Origin: Marthasterias glacialis
Lineage: Eukaryota > Echinodermata > Asteroidea > Forcipulatida > Asteriidae
Reading direction: 5' to 3'
Length of the DNA stretch: 64,000 nucleotides
Assembly (NCBI GenBank): GCA_911728455.2
Contig: OU452234.1
Location: forward strand, 11,246,031-11,310,030
Shown: one piece after another, positions 46,282 to 57,959 of the stretch
Position numbering within the stretch: the stretch's first letter is position 1
How the letters are laid out: every line of letters starts with the position of its first letter
The notes under the pieces: generated by a model
Databases searched by the model: none
What the model was told of the DNA's origin: nothing
The model's input: only the letters and a program-made list of their open reading frames with translations
Program-made: the position numbers and the translations under genes

Positions 46282-46592
46282 AAGCCCCAGCTCAACATCG
46301 GTAAACTGACTGTAAATGCTTCAATTCTTGCAAAAACTAACCTGTGGTAATTTCAGCGCATTTCCTTGTTTCCTTTTTGGAGAAAACGGTAAAAATGCAT
46401 TCAGCAATTTTGTACGCGGTCCTATAGGCAGAGTTTGGATCTGATTTCATTTATTATTTAAAAAAGATAACACTTCAGGCAGAAATATTTAAAGGAAAGC
46501 TTTCTACTATCATTATCTTGATACCATTAAAAGGTATATGTAAATCTGTGAACATTTAAGTTTCTCTTCTTACCAATGTTGGGCTGGGGCTT
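46282..46592 (+). mobile_element. TA-site MITE 'AAGCCCCAGCTCAACATTGG', copy 4
   Basis: AAGCCCCAGCTCAACATCGG at left, CCAATGTTGGGCTGGGGCTT at right, flanked by TA. Shorter than copies 1 and 2. Confidence 0.78.
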
Positions 46593-46734
46593 TAACACAG
46601 TTCAATTTAGGACTCTACAAAGCAGTAGATTTTCAGAAACAAAACATTGCCTGCATCAGTCGTTTATCGTTGGGATTCGAACCTACGACCCTCGCATTCT
46701 ATAGCAGGTTCAATTTAGTTCGAAATAAGAGCGT

Positions 46735-47130
46735 TTGTGACGCACCATTTGGTCCGACACGGACCATAATGTTCGACATTTGATTTGGGTCTCACACAAC
46801 GGTTTTTGTTTGACAAAATGAGTCAGGCATAATGGTTTGTCGGACATTATTGATCGGTTATTACAGTTTGTCAGACATAGTGGTTTATATGACACAGTGG
46901 GTTGGACATAATGGTGTGTCGGATATAAATATTTGTCGGACACAATGAGTCTGACACGATTTGCCTGACATATTGGTGTGTCGGACACACTAAGTCGGAC
47001 ATTATAAACTGACGATTTGTCGGACAAAACGAGTCGGACATTATGGTTTGTCGAACATAATGGTCGGTCAAACTGGATGAATCGGTAGTCGGAGATAATG
47101 GTCTAATCGCACATAATGGTCCGTAAAAAA
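46735..47130. repeat. Minisatellite TTTGTCGGACATAATGG
   Basis: Roughly twenty divergent units of 17-22 bp built on GTCGGACATAATGGTTTGTC. All frames are partly open because of the short unit; no gene is implied. Confidence 0.75.
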
Positions 47131-47849
47131 GTTCAACAGTTGTTTATAAATGTTAAGTCAAATAGATTAAGTCCTACTTTTAAAATAAATTGGGCTGGTG
47201 GTGCTTACCATGGTTTTAAAAAATGTTCCTTATTGTTTATTTAAAAACAACAAAATTTGGTTCAGTTTTTCATCAGTTAACCTAAAATTGATTGGGAATT
47301 GTTATTATACAATTATATTTGCCGCTCCTTCGCCCCCTTGTAAAAAAAAAAAAAAAAATGCTGGATACGCCCCTGTTGCAAAGAAATTAGAAATAAAACA
47401 TTTTTCATAGGAGTTGTGACCCATATTTCACATACTTTTCAAAAAATAAAAATGGCACGCCGTTATGTTTTTTTCCCCAAAGATCCTTGTGCTCTTTGTG
47501 CCCCCTGCCAGTTTGACCTTATGCATTGACCCTACGAAGCCTCCATCTGAGATGAAATGATGTTGAAGCAAAGGAAACGCCCATCTATGCATCGCGTACG
47601 AGCAGCGCACAGGAGGGACCAATCAGTAACCTCAGTCCTTCGACCTCCAGGGCGCCTCACTCATATGACGTCATGTGCATAGGGTATAATTTCTAACCTT
47701 TCCGTACAAACGAAGGCCACTCATAATTTGTTTTCTTTACTAAGCTACTATACATACAAAACGAAACTTGTTCCTAAAAAAAAATCTATAACACAAATAA
47801 ACAACTAAAATAAATAAATAAATAAAAATATAAAGAAAATAATAAACAA

Positions 47850-49065
47850 CTAGTTATCTTGCTCCTCAATGGACCGTACCTTGATCATCCGAACCGCTGG
47901 AAAGGCGGGTCTGGGTTGAGCTAAAACGGTTTTTGGGGTGTTCGCCTTCGCCGGGACAGCGGGTCTCTTCGTCTTCGGGATCAAGATGATTTTCTTCTTG
48001 GACATCAACAGTTTTTCCAACGGGTCAATGTGAACCTCCCTGTAGTACAAAATGAACATTCAAGGGTGTCGATTGGTGGGGGACAGAGGGGGGGGGGGGG
48101 GAGACATGTGCCCCCCAACTTTTTAGAGTTGGGGGGGGGGGGTAGAATATCAAATGTCCCCACCACTTTTTGAACCCCCGCCCCCAAATAAAAAGCAACA
48201 ATATACAGCATGTTGGGCAAAGTAAACGTGAATGGTTTCAGGTTTTTCAAACATTTTTCTTCAAAGAACTGATAACGTTCGAATGGTAGTGGGTGAAATG
48301 ATTTTGTGTTTATTAAACATTGCCCTGTCGGCAGCACATACAAAGATGGACCACGCGCGAAATGCTATTTGGGCCTATTTCCGGCCAAGCTATTTCCAAT
48401 ATTCCAAGGCTTGCACGCGCACATCCCCCCACTTTCCCACTTTTCGGTAGCGATTGACGCCCTTGTGAACATAAAAAAAAAATGGAGATCAAATTCACGG
48501 ATCTTAAACTTGAATCTAAAGTTTGTTTCCTTTTTTGCAAATTCTAAATTCAGTAACACGAAAAACTAAAAAAATAATAAGAAACATAGTATTTTAAGCC
48601 ATTTAACCTGTAATAAAATGATTATATTTTATTCAACTGAATGTCAAAAAAAAAAAAAAAAAGGAAAAGATTATTTATCAATTAAACGAAACTCATTTTG
48701 TGATAAAATGTTAAATAAGTGGCCCCCCCCCCAAAAAAAAAAAAAAAAAAATACCACTGAACAAACAACCCAACAAACAGACAAAGGGACCAAACAACTA
48801 TAACAGTTCATCATAATTATATTAAAAATGCAACAGGGTTCAATTAAAAAAAACAAAACAAAAACAAAAAAAAACCTGCTAAGCAAAACGTGATGTCACA
48901 GTTCAAATCACTATTGAAAACTTATCTTTAGGTGAATCTTAGTGTCTCGTGAAATCGAGCCCACAAATACTGACCTCTTCCTGTTGATAAAGTAGCAGAC
49001 GATGACACCAGGGAAACCCACACCAATGATACAAATGGCGACGGGAACCATCCAGCTCAATCTAC
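47850..49065 (-). CDS. Transmembrane and cytoplasmic exons
   Basis: Exon 49065-48975 encodes RLSWMVPVAICIIGVGF, then PGVIVCYFINRKR, a single transmembrane helix with a positive-inside stop. Exon 48039-47850 gives a tail with MSKKKIILIPKTKRPAVP and ends RSIEEQDN. No ITAM, ITIM or kinase motif was seen. Confidence 0.82.
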
Positions 49066-52000
49066 CTGCCGATTACAATGACATTAACAAAGTGGAAACA
49101 GGTGTTTTTCTTGATACGGTCATGAGGTTTTCCTGTTTCTTGCAATGTAACCAAAACGAGGCTGGAAGGGAGGGTAGTCTGGTTCCGTGTTCCTAGAAAG
49201 AGAATCATTTTCTTGATTGCTAATAAGTGATGAACATGAAGATCTATTTGTGTAAAATGTGGGTTTTTTTTCGAAACAAGGATGTTGTCCTAAACTCTGT
49301 ACATTAGCTCCGTTGCGGTATCGACATGACGTACCATTCAAAACCTTTAACTAAACCTCACTCAGTGGTTGGCATAGTGGTTTTCTTCTCTGTGGACCCC
49401 GGTTCGAATTCTGGACTGGAGCCTTGCATGTCGATTGAGTTTTCAGTCTCCACCTGATTGCATGGTTTGGGGTTTTCCTCCCACATCTAAAACTGCCATT
49501 TCTTTATCAGTTCTCCACACAGGTATCTCCAGGTGTACAGGCCACAGCGAAAGTCCCTTGGTTTCATTTCCAGAAAGATTAAACAATAACAATAGTATTT
49601 GCTTATAAAGCCGGTTTTAACTTCACTAACTTTACCAGTGACGTACTTACTTTTCTTGACGATGAATTTACTCCTTTTGTCTCTATTCCCGTAGGTTAGA
49701 AAAGTCTTTTTGCGAACTGTAAAGAAAAACCAAAATGTTGCAATAAAAAAAAGTGTTCGAATCTTAATGACATGAAACAATCTCCAAGTGTGGACAAATG
49801 ATGTCTGTATGGATCATGCAAATGATTTCTTCATTTGAAGTAATTTGTTATGGAAAGTTCTCTCCGCAAGGCAAACTTGCAACTTCAGGTAAAGTGGACT
49901 AAAGAAAAGGGTTGATCATAGCCAGACATAAACACATGAAACCACGAGTTCGGCTCACATTTCATAACATCTCGGTTTCACTCGCCTAGCATTAGTAACG
50001 TGCGTATAGAGCATACGCATTTCAGTGCGAACGATTCTTAATCATGTCAAACGTGACCAAATAGACCTTTCTATATTGTTGATAAACAAACTGGTTGGCA
50101 TGGACGGCCTAATGAATCAAAACATCAAAGTCTTGCTGACAGACGTTGCGACCAGACTCAACATGTTTGCAAACTTTCTGTTTAAAAAAAATACATCCCA
50201 TTATTGGTCGGTTTGTTTCTAAAAAATTAAACACTATTTTTGTATAACATTTTTTTTTTACAAACTGTGATTATCGGTTTTGCTTTTCATTGATGGCTCC
50301 CCGTAATTCATCCAACCTTGGTTGGCAAAAACTCGGGCTGTGACGTTGCAAAAGAATGGTCCAAAAAGTTGAAATCAACGTTATCATTTTTCTGATAACT
50401 GGTCCCCTCCGCACTGTGCTATTAAAATGGTTATTTGTAACCAGCGATGCGACCAGCCCCAGAACATGAAGATGCCAGTGTGAAGCTTCTTAATGTCAGA
50501 AATGGTAAGGGTGCGTAGTTGTGGAAATAGGGAAGCAGTGTGTTCACGAGGGTGTGAAGAGGTGCAAATTCTGAAAGCCCGTTTTTAAGCAAGTGGTAAA
50601 GAGTTGAGTTTGCTGTTACGAGAGATGGCCCAGACGATGTTACAGTAATTGAGATAAGGAAGAATAAGTGTGTTGTATAGTAATACAAGAGATATAGAAG
50701 GAATGAAGTAACGTTACTTGGAGAGAACCCCTGTATTACGCGATGTAATTTTGATAACAGAGGAAATGTGTTCGGTCCAAGAGAGTTTATGATCTATAAT
50801 CACTCCAAGAAACTTTGTAGAATACACCCTGTTTATAGAAATGTTGTCAATTTTCACAGGAGGCAGTTGGATAGTGACAGAAGAAACAGACTTATTGAAG
50901 AAGATGAAATTTGTTTTGGTATGGTTTAAAGAAAGCTTATTTGCTCTAAACCAAAGGGAGACTTGAAGAAGTTCAGAATTAAGAGAATCGATAAGAGTGT
51001 AGTAGTTCTAACTAGTATGTAGAATTGTAGTATCATCAGCAAACAGAGTAAAGGATAGCAGAGAGGAGGAGCGATGCAAGTCATTGATATAAAACAGAAA
51101 GAGAAGTGGGCCAAGAATAAAACCCCGTACGCATTTCGATAATTTTGGATCTTATTTCATTTATTATTTATAAACGATAACACTTCAGGCAGAAATATTT
51201 TAAGGGGAATTTTCTACTATCATTATCTTTATACCATGTAAGGTATATATAAATCTGAGAACTATTGTGTTTGTTTTCTCACCAATGTTGAGCTGGGGCT
51301 TTGAGCAATTTTTCTGAGAAAATGGCCCCAGGAGAGAGCGATCAACACGGTCGATACTAATTTGTTACTGTGCTTTACACAGTGCGTGTAGCTACAGATC
51401 AAAAAGTAATACTCACCTGGTTTTTTGCCTGGTGTTGTTTCATGGAGTGTTGACTGTGATTGAACTGCTTCTGATGCGATCATTTCAACAGTTCCTACGT
51501 CGACGTGGTCAACTGCATCTGACGTCATCGGTTTGGGTGTCCTAGTACCGATCTCAGAATCGCCATTTTGAATTTGATCAACCTCGGAGACGATCATTTT
51601 CACAGTTTCTACGTCTACGTGGTCATCTGCATCTGACGTCATCTGTTTGAGTATCCAGGCTGTAGTGCCAACCATAGAATCCCCATCTTGAATGTGATCA
51701 ACTTCTGAGACGATCATCTCCACAGTTCCTGCGTCTACGTGGTCAACTGCATCTGACGTCATCGGTTTGGTTGTCCAGGCTGTAGTGCCAACCATATAAT
51801 CCCCATCTTGAATTTTTTGAGTAGACAGGGGTTCCGTTGTCGGTTGTTTGGCTTCTATATTGGTTGAAAACAAAGTGGAATGAAAATAAATGTATTATTG
51901 ACCCAATTCACCTGACGTCATAATCACAATAACCTTGGTTGCGCCATTTTGAAAGTCAATGTCTCTGTGTGTTATACAGTGAAGTATTAACTTTACACTT

Positions 52001-55000
52001 AATACCTAAGAAGTTCCAAAACGGTGAACGTGGCACAGTCGCCGCGCGTGACGTGCGTGCAGGGGGGTCAATAACCACCACCCACATGAGGAAGAAAGTT
52101 TGTTCCAAGGAAGAAGGTGCAATGCCCGGAGGAGTCAAAGCTCTTGATGTTGTTGACCGGACCATTCCACATAATCTTAGAAGGAGGGATCATTTTTTAG
52201 ATGTGTGTATTTTTTATGGGCGGGGAAAACAATTCAGAGCCCATTACGCTGTGCACAAATTAATAAAGTCCTCATACGGTCTGTGGTTGATCATACATGC
52301 TTACCCAGAGGTAGTCCTCTGATAAATGGAACAATCTGTTCAGCCATTTTGTAAGATGTCTTGTGACAGTCCATGACAGGCTGTATTCTTATTTTGTTGT
52401 TTATTTTATTTACAAATGCTTCAAGGAATGCCTCCACTTTAAAAACTCCCGGGTCAGAACTTTGACCCGGATTCAGGGTCTCGTGGGGGACCTGACCCAA
52501 CTCTGGGTCAGTATGACCCGGAATCTGTGTTAAAATACCCAGAAATGGGTTCAAACTGACGCAGAATTCGAGATGAAGTCCCATTTGTTAACCTCTTCCC
52601 GGGTCAGCCTGACCCGGCAATGGGTCAGGCCCCATGAGACCCAGAATCCGGGTCAATTTTGACCTGAATTTTGTTTTAGAATGCAGCCAGTAAAGGGCTA
52701 GTGGACATAAAGGGAGGGCGGACGACCAACTCGTGCAAGGGTTTTAAAGCATTTACTTCTAATGATGCAAAAGTGCGGCCGAAAAAAGAAATAAGTCTAA
52801 GAATTTTAAATCAAACCCTTCAATGCTTTTAAACAATTCTGTGTTTGGAGGTTTTGCATTGAAAGTTAAGATGAACAGGGATTTGTCCGTGGCGTCAACA
52901 GCCAAAGGGTGATGTTATCGGTTATTAGTGAATTAAACCAATCAAAGCATTGCAACATAACAACTTCAAATCCAACCATTAAACAGTGAATCTAACCCAA
53001 ATTAACTCCCCCCCCAAAAAAAAAAAAACACCAAAAAAAACAAGAAAACAAGAAAATGCTTAACTAAAATCAATAAAAGAAGACAAATTATCGAAAAAGT
53101 ATCAACTCTATGAAAATGTGGCAAAACGCAGATTAAATAAGAATTGAGATCTGACCTTTTAGAAGATGTATCAACCCAACTCCAAGTCCTCGGTTTACGG
53201 AACAAATATATACGCCATAGTCCTTCTCTTGGAACGCAAGAATGTCCAATGTAAATTCACCCCTGGTCGATGACGTCATCAGCTGGCTGGTTGTATGCCT
53301 ACCACCCTCGCTTGGAACGATAAGCTCATCGGTAGTATTTTGATGGTTGACGAATGACCGTCTGCGGTACCAGTCTACGGTATGGATCTCGTCTCCGGAC
53401 ACGCTGCACATAACGTGAACCGTGACGTCGAGAGTGATGTCACCTCTTGTCCACACGTTGACAGTTCCATCAAAACTTTCTGAACATAAAATCAAAATAA
53501 GTTGTGGACACGGTTTATGAGGCTTTCACAAAGTAATGAGAATAAAACTAGCACTGCTGGCCAGAATCTATGAAGACTGTATTGATCGAAACGTCGGGTT
53601 GTTGCACTACCGATTTTTTTTTTCCAGGGGAGGGGGCAGTTATGTTTTTTTTCTCGCAACAGATTAATTTACCCCTCCCTGTTCTTAGCTGTGCTGTAAA
53701 GAGACTTGCGTCTATATCTCGCCATGTCTTGTTTCTGCGCATTGGGGCCAGGTTTTTATCCCTTCAAAAAGTAGCCCACGCCTCGAATGGCCTTTGGACC
53801 TTGTGATGGGCGAATTGCATTCAAAAAAATAACAATATCAAATAAAATTAAATAAATAAACAAACACCGCATCCCAAAGAGATAATAACACGATGCTATC
53901 GTAAATCTTAGTTCCTTAAAGAACTTGACAGTAAAGCAAAGCTACAAAGTTCTTCAAAGACACTAAGCTATAACGGTCTTATGTCAGTCCACATACTAGA
54001 AGTAATTTCTACACTTACGCTGTTTAATAGGCAGACTTTTATTAATTTTGCCTCCAGAAGATCCCACCCGGCAAATTATGCTCTGAAATTCGTTCGAAAC
54101 AACGTAGCTGGAGTTAACTCTAAGCGTCGACTCATCAATACAGTTTGAAATGTTAACCCTGGTCACTTCCACTGCCGACGAATTCTGGTCGAGTTTGGTT
54201 ACTCTGTGGCCGTCGTGATACTCCCATTCAATAGTCGGGGATGGGTACCCCCGGGTTCTGCATTGGAAGGTGAGGGCGCTGTCTAGCGGGAGATCAAGTT
54301 GTCGGACCGCGGTTAGTTCCAGGGAGTCGTCTGTGGAGTCGAAACCAAAACAGTAAAATCAAGAATCGTTTCCTACAAATGTACGGAAGCGTATTGCCGC
54401 CACGTGAATAACAAAATATCACTCTTTACGTGTACGTACACGATAGTTATCTTGTACGTACACGATAGTTATCTTGTACGTACATGATAGTTATCGTGTA
54501 CGTACACGATAGTTAATTCTGAGATTTCTGTTTAAAAAGATATTTTGACTGTGCAAATATAATATTTGGTATTAACCAATCTCGTGATAATTTTAAGAGG
54601 TTGCCAAAAACGTCTAAGGGAACTTTTATTTTAGTTTATTTCTTTTCCTTTTCCACGTGAATAACAAAATATCACTCTTTACGTGTACGTACACGATAGT
54701 TATCTTGTACGTATACGATAGTTATCGTGTACGTACACGATAGTTTGAGATTTCTGTTTAAAAAATATTTTGACCGTGCAAATATATTATTTAGTATTAA
54801 CCAATCTCGTGATAATTTTAGGATATTGCCAAAAACGTCTAAGGGTACTTTTATTTTAGTTCATTTCTTTTCCTTTGATTTATTGTGTTGTATAAATTTA
54901 ATGGATACTTCTTAAATTAAAAAATAACCATAATGAAATTGCACCAAATAAGACAATATTAAATAAACAAACCAAATAAAAAAGAAAAAGAGAAAAAAAA

Positions 55001-57217
55001 GACGAGAGTGCAACCTGAAGGATAAATAAAAGAAAAATGCTCTCCAAGCAATGAAAAACATCAAGCACAATAGAGCGGACAAGGGATTAAAAACAAGAAA
55101 ACAACAACAAAAACTTCTTAGTCGAATTCACATATTTCCACAAACTATTTTCCCCTACTGACTCAACTTACTTATTGAGTTACAAAACGCCAAGCTGCTA
55201 ATCTGGGAGTCTGTCAGTGCATTTGTGTATATCCTCAAATCGCTGAAGGCTGCCTTGGAGAATTTTGACAGAGAGTTGCTGCCACCAACGACCAAGTTGG
55301 TTTTCGTGTCACTTTTCACTTCTCTCTGGCTTTTTGCGGACGTTGCAACCAGGGTTCCATTGGTGTAAACCTTGGAGACAGAAAGAAGAACAAACTAAAT
55401 TCTTTGGAGGGAATAATGTGACTTAGAGGTGATGACTCGGATTGTTTTGCGTCACATTTTTTGTTTCTTCAAATTGTAAGTTAATCAAAGAGTTAATTGA
55501 AAAGTTTTAAGACCTTACATATGTCAGTTCCCTTCTATTAGGAAATAACGCTTGTCTGTCATTCTAAGCAAATCAACATTTTGTTCAACACAAACTGTTG
55601 ATGATAACGTGTGTTAGACATTATTTTACTCTCTGGTGATTGCACGTCGCTGTCGGCAACTTATCGAGATTCTGTGCAAACCTACGGAGTTTTGAAAGGG
55701 ACATTGGTGACAAAATGGCGTCTGTGTATGTCTATGTTGGCATTTCATGCGGGCAGTACACGTGCGCGCGGATGGTTTATTAAGTCTTTGACTCCGGAAT
55801 TTCTGCACAGGTATCGACAAAATTGTTTGTGTTTGTCAATGATATTGTACAAAATCGAGGCCATAAATAGCTCTGCTGTCCATTTGAGTTGTGCGTGTGC
55901 AGCAATAACTGGACTCAGGTAGAGAGAAAGAGTTAAGATTGATCTTCGTTCCAACTAAAATATATCTGCGTTTAAACGAAAACAAATCTTCGTTCGAACG
56001 AATATTTTGTTGCGTTCGAACGCAATTTTTTCCTGTTCGAACGCAGATTGTTTTCGTTCAATTGAAGATAATTTTCGTTTGAACACAGATTTTCGTCCCT
56101 TTAAAAGCTCCGGACACAGCAGCATCCAAGGTGATTACATGTTGGTTTTTCGTTTTTCGTTGACCCCCCCCCCCCAGGTGAATTTCTTTTGGCATGACTA
56201 CTTTTTGCAATTCACACGAATTCAGACAGACATGAAATAGTTAAATGAATCATTCTCCGAAAGATATTTATTTAATATTATGCGAGTAAAACACCGGGGT
56301 TAACTGAAATATGGCAGTTAAAGCTTACCTTTATTCCAGTAGCTTGTGTGTAAACCATCGCAAAGTGAGACCAACATTTGTCTGGGACGTCACTATCGGC
56401 TATGGCGACTTCATACGATAGCTTCGAAGTTCTCAGTTTTATCCTGAATGACTGATCGGAAACCAGACGATAGAAGGCAATCCCGTGAGCATACAAAGTC
56501 TGACCACCGGTGCTAAGATAGTACCAATTGGACGTAGCGTTTGGGTACAGGTCAAAGGGCTTGATCCAGAGAGTAACGGTCAACCCACATGGACAAAGGT
56601 CAGGAGATGAAACACACTCTCCGGAGTAGTTTCCGAAATCCAATGCGCTGTCGACATCGCTCAGAACGGCACACCGATGATCCACAACATCCGGGGCACT
56701 TACGTATGTGACCTGACCTATGACCTGAGCCTCGTTATCGTCGACAAAAGAAGGGAAAGTGACCTCGGGTTTGACGTTGCAAGATGGGACGTCTGAATCA
56801 TTGGGATTTCGTCTCCCGCTCAGCTCCCAAAATCCAAACAAATCCAAAGGTCCTGGTTGAGAAAAATACAAAGTATTTTTTGTTTAATTCCAAGTGATTT
56901 TTCTAACCTTTACCAAATATCTAATCATTTTTGTCAAGTTTGCAAATAAAACCTCATAAAATTCCCCCCATTAGAACATACAGACGCTGTACATTTTACC
57001 CATCAAACACCTTTAACCTTATTAGTGTTCTAAGTAACTTTGCATTCTTCACTATTTTACATTTTTAATCTCGTATCGTAATAACAAAATTGGAAACAAA
57101 TGTAAAAGTGGCCTTTTCCCTTTTCTCGAATACCTTTAAGTCAGCACGACCGTCTGTTTAGGTCAAAGTCAAGACAATCTTGACCCATGTGGAACACAGT
57201 TCAAATTTTGGTCTCGC

Positions 57218-57294
<77 letters not shown>

Positions 57295-57959
57295 GGGGAG
57301 GGGTCTTGATGACTATTAATGTAATAGTTATACTACACTCACCGTCAGTGCACTGTCCAGATATATGCTTTACGCCAAGAGATATTGCCTGCAAATGGAA
57401 ATAAAAATAACATCTATAAAAGAACTACATGTATACAAAACCTCATTTTGAAAGAGGAAATTCACTCCAAGTTCTTGTTTTCAACAGACACACTATTTGA
57501 AAACGTCATCAAATTTAAAGTGGTTGATTTGTTAGTGAAAACAAGAAACGCTTTGTTTTGTTGGGTATTTTGTGCATTTTCGTAAAAGAATGCTTATTGC
57601 TGCAATAAAATAGGGTACAGCGGTTTTTGGAGGCCTTCTAATTCAATTTGTCAGTTGAAAATGTTGCAATTCTTTCGCAATGATATTCGCACCAAGTTAT
57701 TTCAATATTAATGGAAACATCCGAGTTTGTAGATTAACATGTAGATGATGTTAAATTAGAAAAGCCTGTCCATTATATTAAGTAAGCTGAGTATTAAAAG
57801 CTATGTTGCTCACTTTTGACTCTTCTTCAACTTCGCACATGTTCAAAGTTGGTCAGTTGATTCGTTTTTAATAAAAAACATAAGTCCGTCGATTCGTCTG
57901 TAATATCAAATATACATGATACTTACCAACAAAACGAGAGATAAGTGTCCGTAGACCAT
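47850..57959 (-). CDS. LamG-Ig-Ig transmembrane protein, complete
   Basis: Ten exons: 57959-57927, 57388-57343, 56852-56329, 55370-55172, 54330-54019, 53479-53156, 51854-51417, 49716-49651, 49065-48975, 48039-47850. They sum to 2,223 nt, in frame throughout, giving 740 aa and TAG. Residues 1-~23 are a signal peptide (MVYGHLSLVLLAISLG). LamG-like domain 27-267 (LTVTLWIKPFD, YYLSTGGQTLYAHG, FSDLRIYTNALTDSQ). Ig-A 268-371 (TFQCRTRGYPSPTIEWEY). Ig-B 372-479 (VMCSVSGDEIHTVDWYRR, DYGVYICSV). Stalk 480-625 with three ~40-residue repeats. Juxtamembrane basic exon (VRKKTFLTYGNRDKRSKF), TM about 652-672 (WMVPVAICIIGVGFPGVIV), then a ~65-residue tail rich in Lys, Pro and Ala. A type I surface receptor or adhesion protein; ligand unknown. 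Related to the larger mosaic gene upstream by leader, LamG and Ig exons, but lacking WxxW and discoidin modules. Confidence 0.87.
48080..48185. repeat. Homopurine/homopyrimidine runs
   Basis: Two G runs separated by CATGTGCCCCCCAAC, followed by CCCCCGCCCCC. Low complexity in the last intron of the LamG-Ig gene. Confidence 0.5.
49361..49595 (+). mobile_element. tRNA-derived SINE, uninterrupted copy
   Basis: TTGGCATAGTGG (A-box-like) at 49369-49380 and GGTTCGAATTC (B box) at 49401-49411, then GCCTTGCATGTCGATTGAGT, TTCCTCCCACATCTAAAACT and CTTGGTTTCATTTCCAGAAA with an AACAATAACAATA tail. AGCCTTGC at 49430-49437 is the unoccupied site of the foldback insertion seen at 24259. Confidence 0.75.
50064..50365. 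repeat. MITE 'AGAAAGGTCTA', copy 2 (inverted)
   Basis: ATAGACCTTTCTATATTGTT, TACATCCCATTATTGGTCGG and GGTTGGCAAAAACTCGGGCT: the reverse order of 35545-35852. Confidence 0.65.
50436..51122 (-). mobile_element. LINE reverse-transcriptase remnant
   Basis: Read on the minus strand it encodes FYINDLHRSSS, LFADDTTILHTS (the RT active-site F/YADD box), WFRANKLSLNHTKTNFIFF, KFLGVIIDHKLSW and NYCNIVWAIS, in the order usual for the palm and thumb of a non-LTR retrotransposon RT. At least three in-frame stops break it and both ends are missing. Dead insertion in an intron of the LamG-Ig gene. Confidence 0.85.
51127..51303 (+). mobile_element. TA-site MITE, 3' half (copy 5)
   Basis: CAGGCAGAAATATTTTAAGG, TACCATGTAAGGTATATA and CCAATGTTGAGCTGGGGCTT match the right half of the other copies. 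The left half is missing, directly abutting the LINE remnant. Confidence 0.7.
51417..51854 (-). CDS. Stalk exon with three 40-aa repeats
   Basis: 438-nt phase 1-1 exon of the LamG-Ig gene. Repeats begin IQDGDYMVGTTAW, IQDGDSMVGTTAW and IQNGDSEIGTRT, and each contains MTSDAxDHVDVxTVxMIxSE. They are acidic, with Thr and Ser. The DNA repeat is ~120 bp and well conserved, so copy number may vary between alleles. No known domain recognised. Confidence 0.8.
52430..52682. repeat. Intronic repeat 'GACCCAGAATCTGGGTC', copy 3
   Basis: CTCCCGGGTCAGAACTTTGA, GACCCAACTCTGGGTCAGTA and AGACCCAGAATCCGGGTCAA; same family as 26375 and 37957. Confidence 0.62.
54401..54878. repeat. 253-bp tandem duplication with 22-bp palindromes
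   Basis: Two copies, 54401-54653 and 54654-54878, start CACGTGAATAACAAAATATC. Each has a run of GTACGTACACGATAGTTATC units; CTATCGTGTACGTACACGAT with AG appended is a perfect 22-bp palindrome. Intronic in the LamG-Ig gene. Confidence 0.75.
55960..56105. repeat. 'TTCGTTCGAACGCAGAT' repeat, copy 2
   Basis: CTTCGTTCGAACGAAT, GCGTTCGAACGCAATTTTTT and CTGTTCGAACGCAGATTGTT; related to 32270-32420. TTCGAA palindromes dominate. Confidence 0.55.
57219..57293. repeat. (TGT)n microsatellite, 25 units
   Basis: An uninterrupted trinucleotide tract of 75 bp just inside intron 2 of the LamG-Ig gene. It gives open poly-Thr or poly-Val frames that are not coding. Confidence 0.92.

Larger units (their letters stand above)
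44223..47849. other. Spacer between the two mosaic genes
   Basis: Upstream of the mosaic gene and downstream of the LamG-Ig gene. It holds a MITE (45398-45646), a TA-site MITE (46282-46592) and a minisatellite (46735-47130). A tRNA-like B box GGTTCGAATCC reads on the minus strand near 46676-46686. No exon recognised. Confidence 0.5.

Noticed and set aside
57158-57404. Poly-Thr / poly-Val open frames
   Set aside because: Read through a (TGT)n tract; only the 46-nt exon at 57343-57388 is coding.
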